NCBI GenBank assembly: GCA_003215545.1
Contig: QCKF01000001.1
Span: forward strand, 124,001-188,000
DNA: 64,000 nucleotides
Direction of reading: 5' to 3'
From: Prochlorococcus sp. AG-409-L14
GTDB lineage: Bacteria > Cyanobacteriota > Cyanobacteriia > PCC-6307 > Cyanobiaceae
In this document: positions 1-9,445 of the stretch, in pieces
Position numbering within the stretch: the first letter of the stretch is position 1
How the letters are laid out: each line of letters begins with the position of its first letter
Made by a program: the position numbers and the translations under genes
Notes under the pieces: model-generated
Databases searched by the model: none
What the model was told of the DNA's origin: nothing
Seen by the model: the letters and a program-made list of their open reading frames with translations, nothing else

Positions 1-140
1 TTAGCAACAAAGCTATGCGGTTCATAATCGCTTTGATAATCATCTGCAAAAACAGGTTCAAGGAAAATCGAAAGAACTATCAAAACTGAAAATAAAAAAT
101 GCCCTAACCGTTCGCAGAAATAAGACTTACTCGAATCCAT
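1..140 (-). CDS. secreted or membrane-anchored protein, 5' end only
   Basis: An ATG at 138-140 on the minus strand opens a frame of 46 codons that runs off the left edge without a stop. The product begins with a polar stretch (MDSSKSYFCERLG), then a hydrophobic segment of about 17 residues (roughly 14-31) ending PVFA, followed by the acidic stretch DDYQSDYEP. That is a typical signal peptide with an Ala-x-Ala-like cleavage site before the Asp pair. It is divergent from rimP. I do not recognise the family from this fragment. Confidence 0.6.
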   Translation of the reverse strand, partial: MDSSKSYFCERLGHFLFSVLIVLSIFLEPVFADDYQSDYEPHSFVA

Positions 141-320
141 AAGCTCATTAAATGGTTTTCTCAACAAGAGGTTAGGACCTAATAGAGGAGGCTTTCTTGA
201 TTAAAGAAAAGGCTACTTAAGAGTTTTGTCTCTTTAAAGCTACTTAAAAGCTATTACTCTCCAAAAAAAGGGTTCCCTAACCTCCAAAGAAATGTTGTAG
301 GCAATCACGTAGAATTATAA

Positions 321-389
321 AAGCCTGTCGGTTACCTCCTAATGAGGAGGTGAGTTATATATAAAACCGGTCGGGCTTCAAAGTCCGAC
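321..389 (+). promoter_or_regulatory. structured leader with alternative stems ahead of rimP-nusA
   Basis: Positions 334-340 and 345-351 form a perfect 7-bp hairpin with loop AATG. It sits inside a longer imperfect stem pairing 321-333 with 365-378. The 3' arm of that stem overlaps a second hairpin, 370-377 with 382-389 (8 bp, loop TCAA), followed by ATTTT. The two folds are mutually exclusive, an arrangement seen in attenuators and riboswitches. The U-tract is short, so the downstream hairpin may instead affect translation from the TTG at 403. The ligand or trigger is unknown. Confidence 0.4.
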
Positions 390-402
390 ATTTTAAGATC
401 TC

Positions 403-870
403 TTGCCCCATCCCTTGCTACCAGAACTGGAAATACTTGCCTCTGACACAGCGGCAGAGAGGGGTTATGAGGTTTGTGCTGTGCAGTTACTAACACATCA
501 CAAACCAATCACAATGCAAGTGCAAATCCGCCAAATTGGAGGAGGAGACGTTTCCCTTGACGATTGTGCTGTTTTTAGTAGCCCTATGGGAGAAGCAATA
601 GAAGTCTCACAAATTATTCAGGAAGAATATGTACTTGAAATAAGTAGTCCTGGAATTAGTGATGAGCTAAAAAATGAAAGAGACTTTAATACCTTCAAAG
701 GTTTTCCTGTTGAAGTAACTATTGAAAAAAAGAATAAATCCAAATTACAAAGCACAGGTCTATTACATGAACGGTCGAATGACCATTTACTTCTAAACAT
801 AAAAGGCAGAATGAAACGAATACCCCTGGAAGAGATAAGACAAGTGCGCCTTGTGAGCCCAACGGGGTAA
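403..870 (+). CDS. rimP: ribosome maturation factor RimP
   Basis: This 155-aa protein matches the RimP (YhbC/DUF150) family, which helps assemble the 30S subunit. The N-terminal alpha/beta domain (about residues 1-85) contains the family stretch around YVLEISSPGISDEL. The C-terminal SH3-like domain holds the FKGFPVEV segment. The start is a TTG at 403; no ATG lies nearby upstream in frame and the leader has no obvious Shine-Dalgarno sequence. It is the first gene of rimP-nusA-rnpM-infB, the standard bacterial order, which supports the assignment. Start choice is the main uncertainty. Confidence 0.93.
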   Translation: MPHPLLPELEILASDTAAERGYEVCAVQLLTHHKPITMQVQIRQIGGGDVSLDDCAVFSSPMGEAIEVSQIIQEEYVLEISSPGISDELKNERDFNTFKGFPVEVTIEKKNKSKLQSTGLLHERSNDHLLLNIKGRMKRIPLEEIRQVRLVSPTG

Positions 871-928
871 ACCCTTTAAGCTCAAAGATCCTCTCTTCTA
901 ACTTTTTCTTCTCTCTCACCCATCATCG

Positions 929-2365
929 ATGGCATTAGTTATTCTCCCTGGCCTCAATAACCTGATCGAAGACATCAGTGATGAGAAGAAGCTGCCTACT
1001 CAAGTTGTAGAAGCCGCACTTCGTGAAGCTCTCCTTAAGGGCTATGAAAGATATAGAAGAACCCTTTATTTAGGTTTAAATGAAGACCCTTTTGAAGACG
1101 AATACTTCAGTAATTTTGATGTAGGACTTGATCTAGAAGAAGAAGGGTATCGAGTACTTGCAAGTAAAATCATTGTCGAAGAAGTTGAAAGTGAAGACCA
1201 TCAGATAGCCCTAACAGAAGTTATGCAAGTCGCAGAAGATGCGCAAATAGGAGACACTGTTGTATTGGATGTAACTCCAGAAAAAGAAGACTTTGGAAGG
1301 ATGGCTGCTTCCACAACAAAACAAGTATTAGCTCAAAAATTACGAGATCAACAACGTCGAATGATTCAAGAAGAATTTGCCGACTTAGAAGATCCAGTCC
1401 TCACAGCAAGAGTAATTCGCTTCGAGCGTCAATCAGTAATTATGGCTGTAAGTTCTGGACTAGGCCGTCCAGAAGTAGAGGCAGAGCTTCCACGAAGAGA
1501 CCAACTACCAAATGACAATTACCGAGCAAATGCGACTTTCAAAGTATATTTAAAAGAAGTAAGTGAAATACCCCGAAGAGGCCCACAACTCTTTGTTAGT
1601 AGATCTAACGCAGGACTGGTGGTATATCTATTTGAGAATGAAGTACCTGAAATTCAAGAGGGATCTGTCCGCATTGTTGCAGTTGCTCGTGAAGCAAATC
1701 CACCCTCTCGTTCAGTAGGACCTCGGACAAAAGTCGCTGTTGACAGTATTGAAAGAGAAGTAGACCCAGTAGGGGCTTGTATTGGCGCTAGAGGTTCAAG
1801 AATTCAACAAGTAGTCAATGAACTTAGAGGAGAAAAAATTGATGTTATTCGCTGGTCCTCAGATCCAACTCAATACATATGTAATTCCCTTAGTCCTGCC
1901 AGAGTGGAGATGGTGAGGTTAGTAGATCCAGAAGGTCAGCATGCACATGTCTTGGTTCCACCGGATCAACTTAGTCTTGCTATAGGACGCGAAGGTCAAA
2001 ACGTTCGTCTTGCCGCAAGGTTAACTGGATGGAAAATTGATATTAAAAATTCACAAGAATATGATCAAGCTACTGAAGATTCAGAAGTAGCTGAACTAAT
2101 TGCTCAGCGAGAAGAAGAAGAAGCTCTGCAACGAGAAGCTGAAGAACGTTTAGCCGCTGAACAAGCTGCTAGAGCGGAGGAAGATGCACGTCTCAGAGAG
2201 CTTTATCCATTACCAGAAGACGATGAAGAATATTCAGAAGAACAAGAATCTTCAAACGAAAAAGAAGCAGAAGAATCGTCTTTAAGTCAAACTGAAATGT
2301 CAAGCGAAGAAGATTCTCTTGAACCTGATCAATCTCCCGACAAAAAAGAGGATAGGGTCCGGTGA
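929..2365 (+). CDS. nusA: transcription termination/antitermination protein NusA
   Basis: NusA binds RNA polymerase and nascent RNA to modulate pausing, termination and antitermination. The 478-aa product shows the N-terminal RNAP-binding domain, an S1 domain, and two KH domains with the diagnostic GACIGARGSRIQ (KH1) and LAIGREGQNVRLAARLTGW (KH2) motifs. Beyond about residue 390 it carries a strongly acidic, Glu/Ser-rich low-complexity tail instead of the helix-hairpin-helix repeats of gamma-proteobacterial NusA. ATG start 58 bp after rimP. Its stop overlaps the rnpM start by 4 bp (GTGA), indicating translational coupling. Confidence 0.97.
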   Translation: MALVILPGLNNLIEDISDEKKLPTQVVEAALREALLKGYERYRRTLYLGLNEDPFEDEYFSNFDVGLDLEEEGYRVLASKIIVEEVESEDHQIALTEVMQVAEDAQIGDTVVLDVTPEKEDFGRMAASTTKQVLAQKLRDQQRRMIQEEFADLEDPVLTARVIRFERQSVIMAVSSGLGRPEVEAELPRRDQLPNDNYRANATFKVYLKEVSEIPRRGPQLFVSRSNAGLVVYLFENEVPEIQEGSVRIVAVAREANPPSRSVGPRTKVAVDSIEREVDPVGACIGARGSRIQQVVNELRGEKIDVIRWSSDPTQYICNSLSPARVEMVRLVDPEGQHAHVLVPPDQLSLAIGREGQNVRLAARLTGWKIDIKNSQEYDQATEDSEVAELIAQREEEEALQREAEERLAAEQAARAEEDARLRELYPLPEDDEEYSEEQESSNEKEAEESSLSQTEMSSEEDSLEPDQSPDKKEDRVR

Positions 2366-2640
2366 ACCAGCAACCCGTTCTACGTCAATGCGTGGCTTGT
2401 CGAAAACGCCTGGACCGCAGGCTGCTTATACGAGTCATTCGTGATCATGAGAACGGCATTGTCCTGGGGAAGGGCATGGGCAGATCAGCCTACTTATGCC
2501 CAAATGAGTCCTGCCTGGAAGACTCGTTGCGTCGCAAGAGACTACAAAAAGCCCTGCGTTGCCAGGTACCTGTAGAGATTCTTGAGATGCTGCAAAAGGA
2601 TCTGAATCACAACATGATTCCAGACTCTGAGGCAAGATAA
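2362..2640 (+). CDS. rnpM: YlxR family RNA-binding protein (RnpM)
   Basis: Small basic 92-aa protein of the YlxR/DUF448 family. Visible hallmarks are RQCVACRKR near the N-terminus, GRSAYLCPN in the middle and a basic KRLQKALRCQV helix. In Bacillus subtilis the homologue, renamed RnpM, binds RNase P RNA and modulates its activity; a similar role here is inference. It starts at GTG overlapping the nusA stop and lies between nusA and infB, its normal place in many bacteria. The 66-bp gap to the preferred infB ATG suggests co-transcription. Confidence 0.9.
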   Translation: MNQQPVLRQCVACRKRLDRRLLIRVIRDHENGIVLGKGMGRSAYLCPNESCLEDSLRRKRLQKALRCQVPVEILEMLQKDLNHNMIPDSEAR

Positions 2641-2706
2641 AACATGACCCCACCTTGAGTGGAGTCTCGAGGTACAGATCAATCCGAGGTCCGACCGGAG
2701 AACTTA

Positions 2707-5700
2707 ATGACCAGCAGCGGCAAAATCAGAATTTATGAGCTTTCCAGGGATTTGGGACTGGAAAACAAGGACGTGCTTGACGCCGCTAACAAGCTTTCTA
2801 TTGCTGTCAAAAGTCATAGCAGTTCAATTAGTGATGAAGAAGCAAGTCGAATCAAAAAACATCTAGGGTCTAAAAGCGAATCAAAAACATCTCCTGCAAA
2901 AAGCAAACCCAAATCTGAAAAGGTTATTCTTTCGGTAAAAAAAGCTCAAACTAATAAACCCAATCAGTCAGAGATAATTAATAAAAAGCCTACTGCAAAT
3001 AAAACCACTAATTCATCAAGCAAAGCTTCTCAAGTTCTGAAGCCGAAATCGCCTCATATTGCTTCTAAACAAACATCTGAGGCACCTCAATCTCCAACGA
3101 GACCAACAAAGCCTAAAGAAAAACCCCTAATAAAAACAAAAACATCATCCGGGCCAACCGTTTCAAAGACCCCGAATAATCCTGTCACTAGGCCTACACC
3201 TCCGCCTATCAGACCAACAGTTCCCAACTCAAAAAGTATCAACAAACCTGCTTCACCGAAAAGACCTAATCTAGGAGAAAAACCACAAAGAACAAATCAA
3301 GCATCGACTAACAACTCAAAGGCTTCAAGACCTCAAGGACCGCCTATACCCCGTCCACAAATTGTCTCAAAGCCACAACAATTAGTAGGTCGTCCACAAC
3401 CAAAACGCCCTACCGCGCCTCCCCCAAGCCGCCCAGAACGAAGACGTCCTGGTATAAGCCCTAGGCCAATAGGCGGTCCTAATGAAAGGAACACAGCTCA
3501 GCGTTCACCTGGGAATAATTCAGTTCGTCCAAACCCCCCTACCAGACCTGGTACGGGGAAAGGTGGCCAAAATCGTGCCACGGGTAACTCATTAGAGCTA
3601 GTAGGAAAACCTATTAGACGCGATCGATCGAATAACAATCCACCACAACGTAATAACTCAAACAATCGACCAGGGGGACCTCCGAGACAAGGGATGCCAT
3701 CAGGAATGCGCAAACCTGTGTCACCTGGCGAGCTAATGCAACTGCAAAAGCCAACAGGCAGACCAGGTACACCGCCACCTCGGCGTCAAGATGGCTCAAC
3801 TGTTGGCCCCAAAACTGGATCAAATAGCAATACACCGACAGCCAACCGCCCTACAGCGCCAGCAACTGCTCCCAAACGTCCAGCACATCGACCTGGAGCC
3901 GCAGGTGCGCCAAGGAAGCCAGGCCGTCCTGACTGGGATGACAGCGCCAAACTTGAAGCTCTTAGAAATAAATCCCCCCAAAAACAAAGACAAAAAGTAC
4001 ACATTATTGGTGAAAATGATGATGCCCTGACTACAGAAACGAGTGGATTTGCTGGAGAGAAACAAGCTTTAGTACTTTCTGCAAGCCTTGCTCGTCCTGC
4101 AAAACCAAAGTCTGGTCAAAAAACAACTGCAAAGCCTGCTGCGGCAATGCGGAAAAGGAAGAAGGAGACCACAAGGCAAAGACAGAGGCGACGTGCAATG
4201 GAGCTACGCGCGGCTCGAGAAGCAAAACAAGTGCGTCCAGAAATGATTGTTGTCCCAGAGGCAAACCTTACTGTTCAAGAATTGGCTGACATGCTTAGTG
4301 TTGAAAGCTCAGAAATCATCAAATCACTTTTCTTTAAAGGCATTACAGCAACAGTTACACAATCATTAGATCTATCGACAATTGAAACCGTTGCAGAGGA
4401 ATTTGGAGTCCCTGTTCTTCAAGACGATGTAGAAGAGGCCGCTAAAAAAACTGCGGAAATGATAGAGGAGACCGACCTAAAACATCTCATCAAAAGACCG
4501 CCTGTGGTGACTGTGATGGGCCACGTCGACCATGGGAAAACAAGCCTTCTCGATGCCATACGCAAGGCAAGAGTTGCTGCAGGAGAAGCAGGAGGTATTA
4601 CTCAACATATTGGGGCATATCAAGTTGAGATTGATCATGCAGGATCCAAGAGAAAGCTCACGTTCCTTGATACTCCTGGCCATGAAGCTTTTACAGCCAT
4701 GCGTGCTAGAGGAACAAAAGTCACTGACGTAGCGGTACTAGTAGTAGCTGCTGATGATGGTGTACGGCCACAGACCCTTGAAGCAATTAGTCATGCAAGA
4801 GCTGCAGAGGTTCCCATTGTCGTTGCTATAAATAAAATCGACAAAGAAGGATCATCCCCAGACCGAGTCAAACAAGAATTATCTGAACAAAGTCTTGTCG
4901 CAGAAGAATGGGGTGGCGACGTAGTGATGGTGCCTGTAAGTGCAATCAAAGGAGAAAATATTGACAAACTTCTAGAAATGATCCTGCTCGTTTCAGAAGT
5001 TGAAGATCTTCAAGCAAATCCTGATCGTCTAGCCAAAGGAACAGTTATAGAAGCCCACTTAGACAAAGCAAAAGGTCCAGTAGCAACACTACTAATTCAA
5101 AACGGAACCCTTCGCAGTAGCGATGTGCTTGCAGCTGGCCCAGTACTAGGAAAGATAAGAGCTATGGTTGATGAAAATGGCGCAAGGCTCAAGCAAGCAG
5201 GTCCTTCTTGCGCAGTAGAGGCTTTGGGTTTCAATGAAGTCCCCACAGCCGGTGATGAGTTCGAAGTTTATCCAGATGAAAAATCCGCTCGATCTGTTGT
5301 TGGAGATCGAGCTACCGATGCTAGAGCGATACGCTTAGCTCAACAAATGGCTTCAAGACGAGTATCTCTCTCAGCAATATCTGGTCAAGCTAGCGAAGGG
5401 GAATTAAAGGAACTCAATATTATTCTCAAAGCAGATGTTCAGGGAAGCTTAGAAGCAATTTTGGGATCCTTAGAGCAACTCCCCAAAGATGAGGTTCAAG
5501 TAAGAGTATTGCTTTCAGCACCTGGAGAGATCACTGAAACCGACGTGGATTTAGCTGCCGCATCTGGTGCTGTAATTGTCGGTTTTAATACCTCCATGGC
5601 CTCAGGAGCTAAACGAGCTGCAGACGCCAATGGAGTAGATGTCCGAGATTATGAAGTGATTTATAAGCTCCTCGAAGATATTCAACTTGCAATGGAAGGG

Positions 5701-6021
5701 CTTCTTGAACCTGAAATGGTAGAAGAGGCTCTTGGTGAAGCAGAAGTTCGTGCAATCTTCACAATCGGAAAGAGTGCCGTAGCTGGTTGCTATATAAAAA
5801 ATGGAAAATTACAAAGAAATTGCAGAGTGAGAGTTCAACGAGCCAATCAAATTATCTTTGAGGGGGATCTTGATTCACTACGCCGAAATAAAGACGATGT
5901 CAAAGAAGTGGCAACTGGGTTTGAATGTGGAATAGGGTGTGACCGATTTGCTAACTGGAAAGAAGGCGATGTAGTCTCTGCATATAAACTTGTTACCCAA
6001 AGACGCAAATTAAATACTTAG
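2707..6021 (+). CDS. infB: translation initiation factor IF-2
   Basis: IF-2 is the GTPase that brings fMet-tRNA to the 30S subunit and promotes subunit joining. I start it at ATG 2707 because [18 protein letters not shown] is the usual start of the IF2_N domain; the frame stays open to a GTG at 2659. At 1104 aa it is long. Residues about 60-430 are a low-complexity linker rich in Pro, Lys, Arg, Asn and Thr. A second IF2_N-like domain follows, then the G domain with GHVDHGKT near residue 604, DTPGHE near 655 and NKID near 709, and finally domains II-IV. It ends the rimP-nusA-rnpM-infB operon and converges on the next gene. Confidence 0.97.
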   Translation: MTSSGKIRIYELSRDLGLENKDVLDAANKLSIAVKSHSSSISDEEASRIKKHLGSKSESKTSPAKSKPKSEKVILSVKKAQTNKPNQSEIINKKPTANKTTNSSSKASQVLKPKSPHIASKQTSEAPQSPTRPTKPKEKPLIKTKTSSGPTVSKTPNNPVTRPTPPPIRPTVPNSKSINKPASPKRPNLGEKPQRTNQASTNNSKASRPQGPPIPRPQIVSKPQQLVGRPQPKRPTAPPPSRPERRRPGISPRPIGGPNERNTAQRSPGNNSVRPNPPTRPGTGKGGQNRATGNSLELVGKPIRRDRSNNNPPQRNNSNNRPGGPPRQGMPSGMRKPVSPGELMQLQKPTGRPGTPPPRRQDGSTVGPKTGSNSNTPTANRPTAPATAPKRPAHRPGAAGAPRKPGRPDWDDSAKLEALRNKSPQKQRQKVHIIGENDDALTTETSGFAGEKQALVLSASLARPAKPKSGQKTTAKPAAAMRKRKKETTRQRQRRRAMELRAAREAKQVRPEMIVVPEANLTVQELADMLSVESSEIIKSLFFKGITATVTQSLDLSTIETVAEEFGVPVLQDDVEEAAKKTAEMIEETDLKHLIKRPPVVTVMGHVDHGKTSLLDAIRKARVAAGEAGGITQHIGAYQVEIDHAGSKRKLTFLDTPGHEAFTAMRARGTKVTDVAVLVVAADDGVRPQTLEAISHARAAEVPIVVAINKIDKEGSSPDRVKQELSEQSLVAEEWGGDVVMVPVSAIKGENIDKLLEMILLVSEVEDLQANPDRLAKGTVIEAHLDKAKGPVATLLIQNGTLRSSDVLAAGPVLGKIRAMVDENGARLKQAGPSCAVEALGFNEVPTAGDEFEVYPDEKSARSVVGDRATDARAIRLAQQMASRRVSLSAISGQASEGELKELNIILKADVQGSLEAILGSLEQLPKDEVQVRVLLSAPGEITETDVDLAAASGAVIVGFNTSMASGAKRAADANGVDVRDYEVIYKLLEDIQLAMEGLLEPEMVEEALGEAEVRAIFTIGKSAVAGCYIKNGKLQRNCRVRVQRANQIIFEGDLDSLRRNKDDVKEVATGFECGIGCDRFANWKEGDVVSAYKLVTQRRKLNT

Positions 6022-6075
6022 AAACAATCCAGTCATAAATTCCTAAATTCTCTCAACAAAACAATTGCATATAGA

Positions 6076-6333
6076 TCATCGCCTAGGGCGATCAAGCCAC
6101 AATAAAAAACTAAATAATAAAAATGCACCTATTTGAATCGAAGCATCAGATAACGATACGCTCTCTCCAGATGCTGAGCGAGCGGTCATAATAAATAGAC
6201 CAATTGTTGCGGAGCCAAATAAAGCAATCCAAATGCCTCTTCTGAGTCCTCTTAGAGGACTCTTTGATTCTTTAAGCAACCTTTCCCTAAGGGCAGGATC
6301 CAACTTAGAGCCCATTTTCTCAGGATTACTCAA
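6076..6333 (-). CDS. DUF3493 family small membrane protein
   Basis: 85-aa protein with the N-terminal basic motif LDPALRERLLKESKSPLRGLRRGIW, followed by two predicted transmembrane helices (about residues 34-52 and 64-80) and a short basic tail. This resembles the DUF3493 family, found in cyanobacteria and plastids, where the plant relative LPA3 assists photosystem II assembly. A role in thylakoid protein assembly is inference from that family. It is transcribed convergently to infB with a 54-bp gap that contains no clear terminator. Confidence 0.65.
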   Translation of the reverse strand: MSNPEKMGSKLDPALRERLLKESKSPLRGLRRGIWIALFGSATIGLFIMTARSASGESVSLSDASIQIGAFLLFSFLLWLDRPRR

Positions 6334-6374
6334 TGGATCAATAGCATGAATAGGAATGTTAGGTTCCTTTTATT

Positions 6375-6446
<72 letters not shown>

Positions 6447-6618
6447 TTGATTTAAACTTTGCCTTATCTATTTAGCACTGCTTAACAATTTCCAGATTGG
6501 ATAAAATACCAAAATAGGTACAACATCCTTAGGACATCAATCATGAAAAGACTAAACTTTGCATTAATAGCTGCAATTCCCTCAACTAGAAGCTCCTAAG
6601 TCAAGTCGAGATAAAACA

Positions 6619-8247
6619 ATGGTCTTACCCACATCTAATGAGCAAATAAAAAAGGAAAAAGGTTTCCCTCATGAAGATTCACAAGAGAAGATCTTGTTTG
6701 TAAGACTTCCATGTAATCCAATTTTTCCAATTGGACCTATCTACCTTGCAGATCATCTACATAAATGCTTCCCTAATATTTCGCAAAAGATCCTAGATCT
6801 AGCAGCTTTACCAGTACTTGATGTAGATCGTTCCTTAACTATTACTATCGATGATTTTCGTCCTTCACTAATAGTCTTCTCTTGGAGGGATATTCAAATT
6901 TATGCCCCAGTTGATGGTAGAGGAGGAAATCCACTTCAAAATTCCTTTCAAGTTTTCTATGCTCAAAACCCTTTAAAGAAACTACAAGGTGCCATAGGTG
7001 GAATAAAACTAATGACCAGTCATTATGGAGAGCTTAGACGAAATCAAAGGCTGATCAGAAAAGGCTTAAAATCTGCACGTCGCCATAACAGAAATGCAAG
7101 AGTTGTACTAGGAGGAGGAGCAGTAAGTGTTTTCTATGAACAACTTGGGAAGTCTCTACCTAAAGGAACAATTGTCTCAATTGGGGAAGGAGAACCTTTA
7201 CTTGAAAAACTTCTAAGGAATCAGGCAATAGATGGAGAAAGATGCTTTATTGTTGGTGAATCGCCAAGAGAAGGAATAATTCATGAGCAACCAAAAAGTC
7301 TCCCAAAAACTGCCTGCAACTATGAATATATTCAATCAATTTGGCCTCAATTAAACTGGTATCTTGAAGGTGGAGACTTCTATGTAGGCGTACAAACAAA
7401 AAGAGGCTGTCCTCACAATTGTTGTTATTGCGTATACACAGTTGTAGAAGGGAAACAAGTTCGAATTAACCCAGTCAAAGAAGTTATTAATGAGATGTAT
7501 CAACTATATAAGCTAGGAGTAAGGGGTTTTTGGTTCACAGATGCACAATTTATTCCTGCAAGACGTTATATAGAGGATGCGAAAGAGCTTTTAAAAGAAA
7601 TTTTGGCTGCAAACATGCAAGATATTCACTGGGCTGCATATATAAGAGCCGACAACCTAGATAAGGAATTAGCTGATTTAATGGTTGCCACAGGTATGAA
7701 TTATTTCGAGATAGGGATTACCTCAGGATCTCAAGAACTAGTTAGAAAAATGAGAATGGGGTACAATCTCAGAACAGTTCTTGAAAACTGTAAGTTACTA
7801 GCCCAGGCAGGTTATAAGGACGATATATCAGTCAACTATTCTTTTAATGTAATTGACGAAACCCCTGAAACCATAAGACAAACTATTGCTTATCATCGTG
7901 AGTTAGAAAATATATTTGGTCGGGAAAGGGTCGAACCTGCAATCTTCTTTATAGGACTACAGCCTCATACTCACCTTGAACAATATGGCTTCGAACAAGG
8001 GTTAATTAAACCTGGCTACAACCCTATGAGCATGATGCCATGGACAGCTCGAAAACTTCTTTGGAATCCTGAGCCTATGGGAAGTACTTTTGGTCGAATT
8101 TGCCTTGAAGCATTCGATAAAGATTCAGCAAACTTTGGACGAACTGTAATTGATTTACTTGAAAAAGATTATGGCATTTCTCCATTAGAAGAAGCACTGC
8201 GTGCACCACTAACTGGTCGCCGTGCCATAGCAACAGCAGTAAGCTGA
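6619..8247 (+). CDS. B12-binding-type radical SAM protein (BchE/P-methylase-like)
   Basis: 542-aa radical SAM enzyme. The N-terminal half (about 1-220) looks like a cobalamin-binding Rossmann domain, with FVRLPCNPIFPIGPIYLA and later VVLGGGAVS and SIGEGEPLL. The radical SAM core begins near 255, with the CxxxCxxC cluster at Cys264, Cys268 and Cys271 that ligates the 4Fe-4S centre and SAM. The FTDAQF and GITSGSQEL stretches fit the TIM-barrel core. It resembles the BchE/P-methylase proteins of cyanobacteria; the substrate cannot be read from sequence. ATG start; the last 79 bp overlap the convergent CPBP protease gene. Confidence 0.85.
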   Translation: MVLPTSNEQIKKEKGFPHEDSQEKILFVRLPCNPIFPIGPIYLADHLHKCFPNISQKILDLAALPVLDVDRSLTITIDDFRPSLIVFSWRDIQIYAPVDGRGGNPLQNSFQVFYAQNPLKKLQGAIGGIKLMTSHYGELRRNQRLIRKGLKSARRHNRNARVVLGGGAVSVFYEQLGKSLPKGTIVSIGEGEPLLEKLLRNQAIDGERCFIVGESPREGIIHEQPKSLPKTACNYEYIQSIWPQLNWYLEGGDFYVGVQTKRGCPHNCCYCVYTVVEGKQVRINPVKEVINEMYQLYKLGVRGFWFTDAQFIPARRYIEDAKELLKEILAANMQDIHWAAYIRADNLDKELADLMVATGMNYFEIGITSGSQELVRKMRMGYNLRTVLENCKLLAQAGYKDDISVNYSFNVIDETPETIRQTIAYHRELENIFGRERVEPAIFFIGLQPHTHLEQYGFEQGLIKPGYNPMSMMPWTARKLLWNPEPMGSTFGRICLEAFDKDSANFGRTVIDLLEKDYGISPLEEALRAPLTGRRAIATAVS

Positions 8248-8942
8248 AAATAGAGAAAAAAGCCTAAGGAAACTATAGCCAATAAACCTCCAATAGGATT
8301 ACCTTCCATACCTGCGGAGCCAATAATCCAGGAAGGTGAATTTGAAGAGATCTTAATCAATCCTGATGTAAGAAAAAACCAATTAGCAACCAATCCACCA
8401 TGAAATCCTATACAGCTCAACAAAGAGCCCCCATCAAGAATTCTCATGAAGCCTAAAACTAGGCCTAATAAAAACAACCCTAACCAAAAACTTGCCAAAG
8501 AAATCAGAGGCAAATCAAACCGAGTATGGGCCAAACTAAAAATTATAGCCTGAAGAATTATTGCCCAGCGATTCCCAAAGAACTCTCTTAATTCACCAAT
8601 CAACCACCCCCTAAAGATTAATTCCTCTAAGAATCCCACCAACAAAAACAAGAGGCTAGTATCAATAAATAATCTAAAAGAAATACCACCCAACCAAGCA
8701 ATTGAGTTGGTAACTAATAATGAAAAGAATAATAAAGAAAGTACATAAAAAGAATACAAATAACCACTAATTATATGTCTCCAAAAAATAAGACTTCTAG
8801 GGCTTCTAAGTCCTAGATCCTTGTATGGATGCTGACTCTTCCAACGAGTCTTCATCCAACTTGGCAAAGAGATTAAAAATATTAATGCAGTTATAATTGT
8901 CCCAGTAAAGTTAATATCAAATAATACATATGGAGACATCAA
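8169..8942 (-). CDS. CPBP family intramembrane metalloprotease
   Basis: Polytopic membrane protein of the CPBP (CAAX protease/bacteriocin-processing, Abi) family. Motif 1 is EELIFRGW (EExxxR), motif 2 is FSLAHTR with its His, and a later GFHGG supplies another metal-ligand candidate; at least six hydrophobic segments are visible. The coordinates use a TTG start followed directly by ATG. The frame, however, stays open upstream to 9072 and includes a hydrophobic helix (about PTVTFFPIIYSFGWLVA) that looks like part of the protein, so the true start may be a CTG at 9066-9068 overlapping the clpS stop. The C-terminal 25 codons overlap the convergent radical SAM gene. Confidence 0.82.
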   Translation of the reverse strand: MMSPYVLFDINFTGTIITALIFLISLPSWMKTRWKSQHPYKDLGLRSPRSLIFWRHIISGYLYSFYVLSLLFFSLLVTNSIAWLGGISFRLFIDTSLLFLLVGFLEELIFRGWLIGELREFFGNRWAIILQAIIFSLAHTRFDLPLISLASFWLGLFLLGLVLGFMRILDGGSLLSCIGFHGGLVANWFFLTSGLIKISSNSPSWIIGSAGMEGNPIGGLLAIVSLGFFLYFQLTAVAMARRPVSGARSASSNGEMP

Positions 8943-9064
8943 GATTGAAAATATCTTAGCAACCAGCCACCCAAAACTATAAATAATGGGGAAGAAAGTT
9001 ACAGTTGGAATCCAGCGGCTTCTCTGAATAAGCCAATTATTCCAATGACCAGAGAAAAAAGTAA

Positions 9065-9394
9065 TCAGCTTTCTTTTTCAATAGAACTTGTAAGACCTTT
9101 TGACTTAAGAGACTCAGAATAAAATTCAGCAGGCTCTAAATCACAGACTATAACTAAACCAGTTCCTATATTATGAGCTTCAAGCATAACAGCAATAGCA
9201 TCCTGTTTGCTCAACTGAGGCACTACTTGCTTGAGTGTTTGAACCACATATTCCATAGTATTAACTGGGTCATTATGCAAAAGGACCTTATAAAGAGGTG
9301 AAGACTTTCGAACCTGATCTGACTGTTTTTCAACCAAAGAGGTTCCACCTAAGCTAGGAGCAGGTGTCTCTACGACCATAGAAAAAGAATTCAT
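9065..9394 (-). CDS. clpS: ATP-dependent Clp protease adaptor ClpS
   Basis: ClpS delivers N-degron substrates to ClpA/ClpC-ClpP. The core fold is plain: YKVLLHNDPVNTMEYVVQTL (substrate pocket, with the conserved Asn-Asp and Met), QDAIAVMLEAHNIGTGLV, and a final strand VCDLEPAEFYSESL. I place the start at the ATG at 9394; the frame extends to a TTG at 9403, and another ATG lies at 9379. About 35 residues precede the core, a disordered N-terminal extension as usual for the family. Its stop overlaps a possible CTG start of the downstream CPBP protease gene. Confidence 0.93.
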   Translation of the reverse strand: MNSFSMVVETPAPSLGGTSLVEKQSDQVRKSSPLYKVLLHNDPVNTMEYVVQTLKQVVPQLSKQDAIAVMLEAHNIGTGLVIVCDLEPAEFYSESLKSKGLTSSIEKES

Positions 9395-9445
9395 TACTGA
9401 CAATTTAAGGTTAAAGTATAGGTGTAATTGTTTTAAAACAATTTA

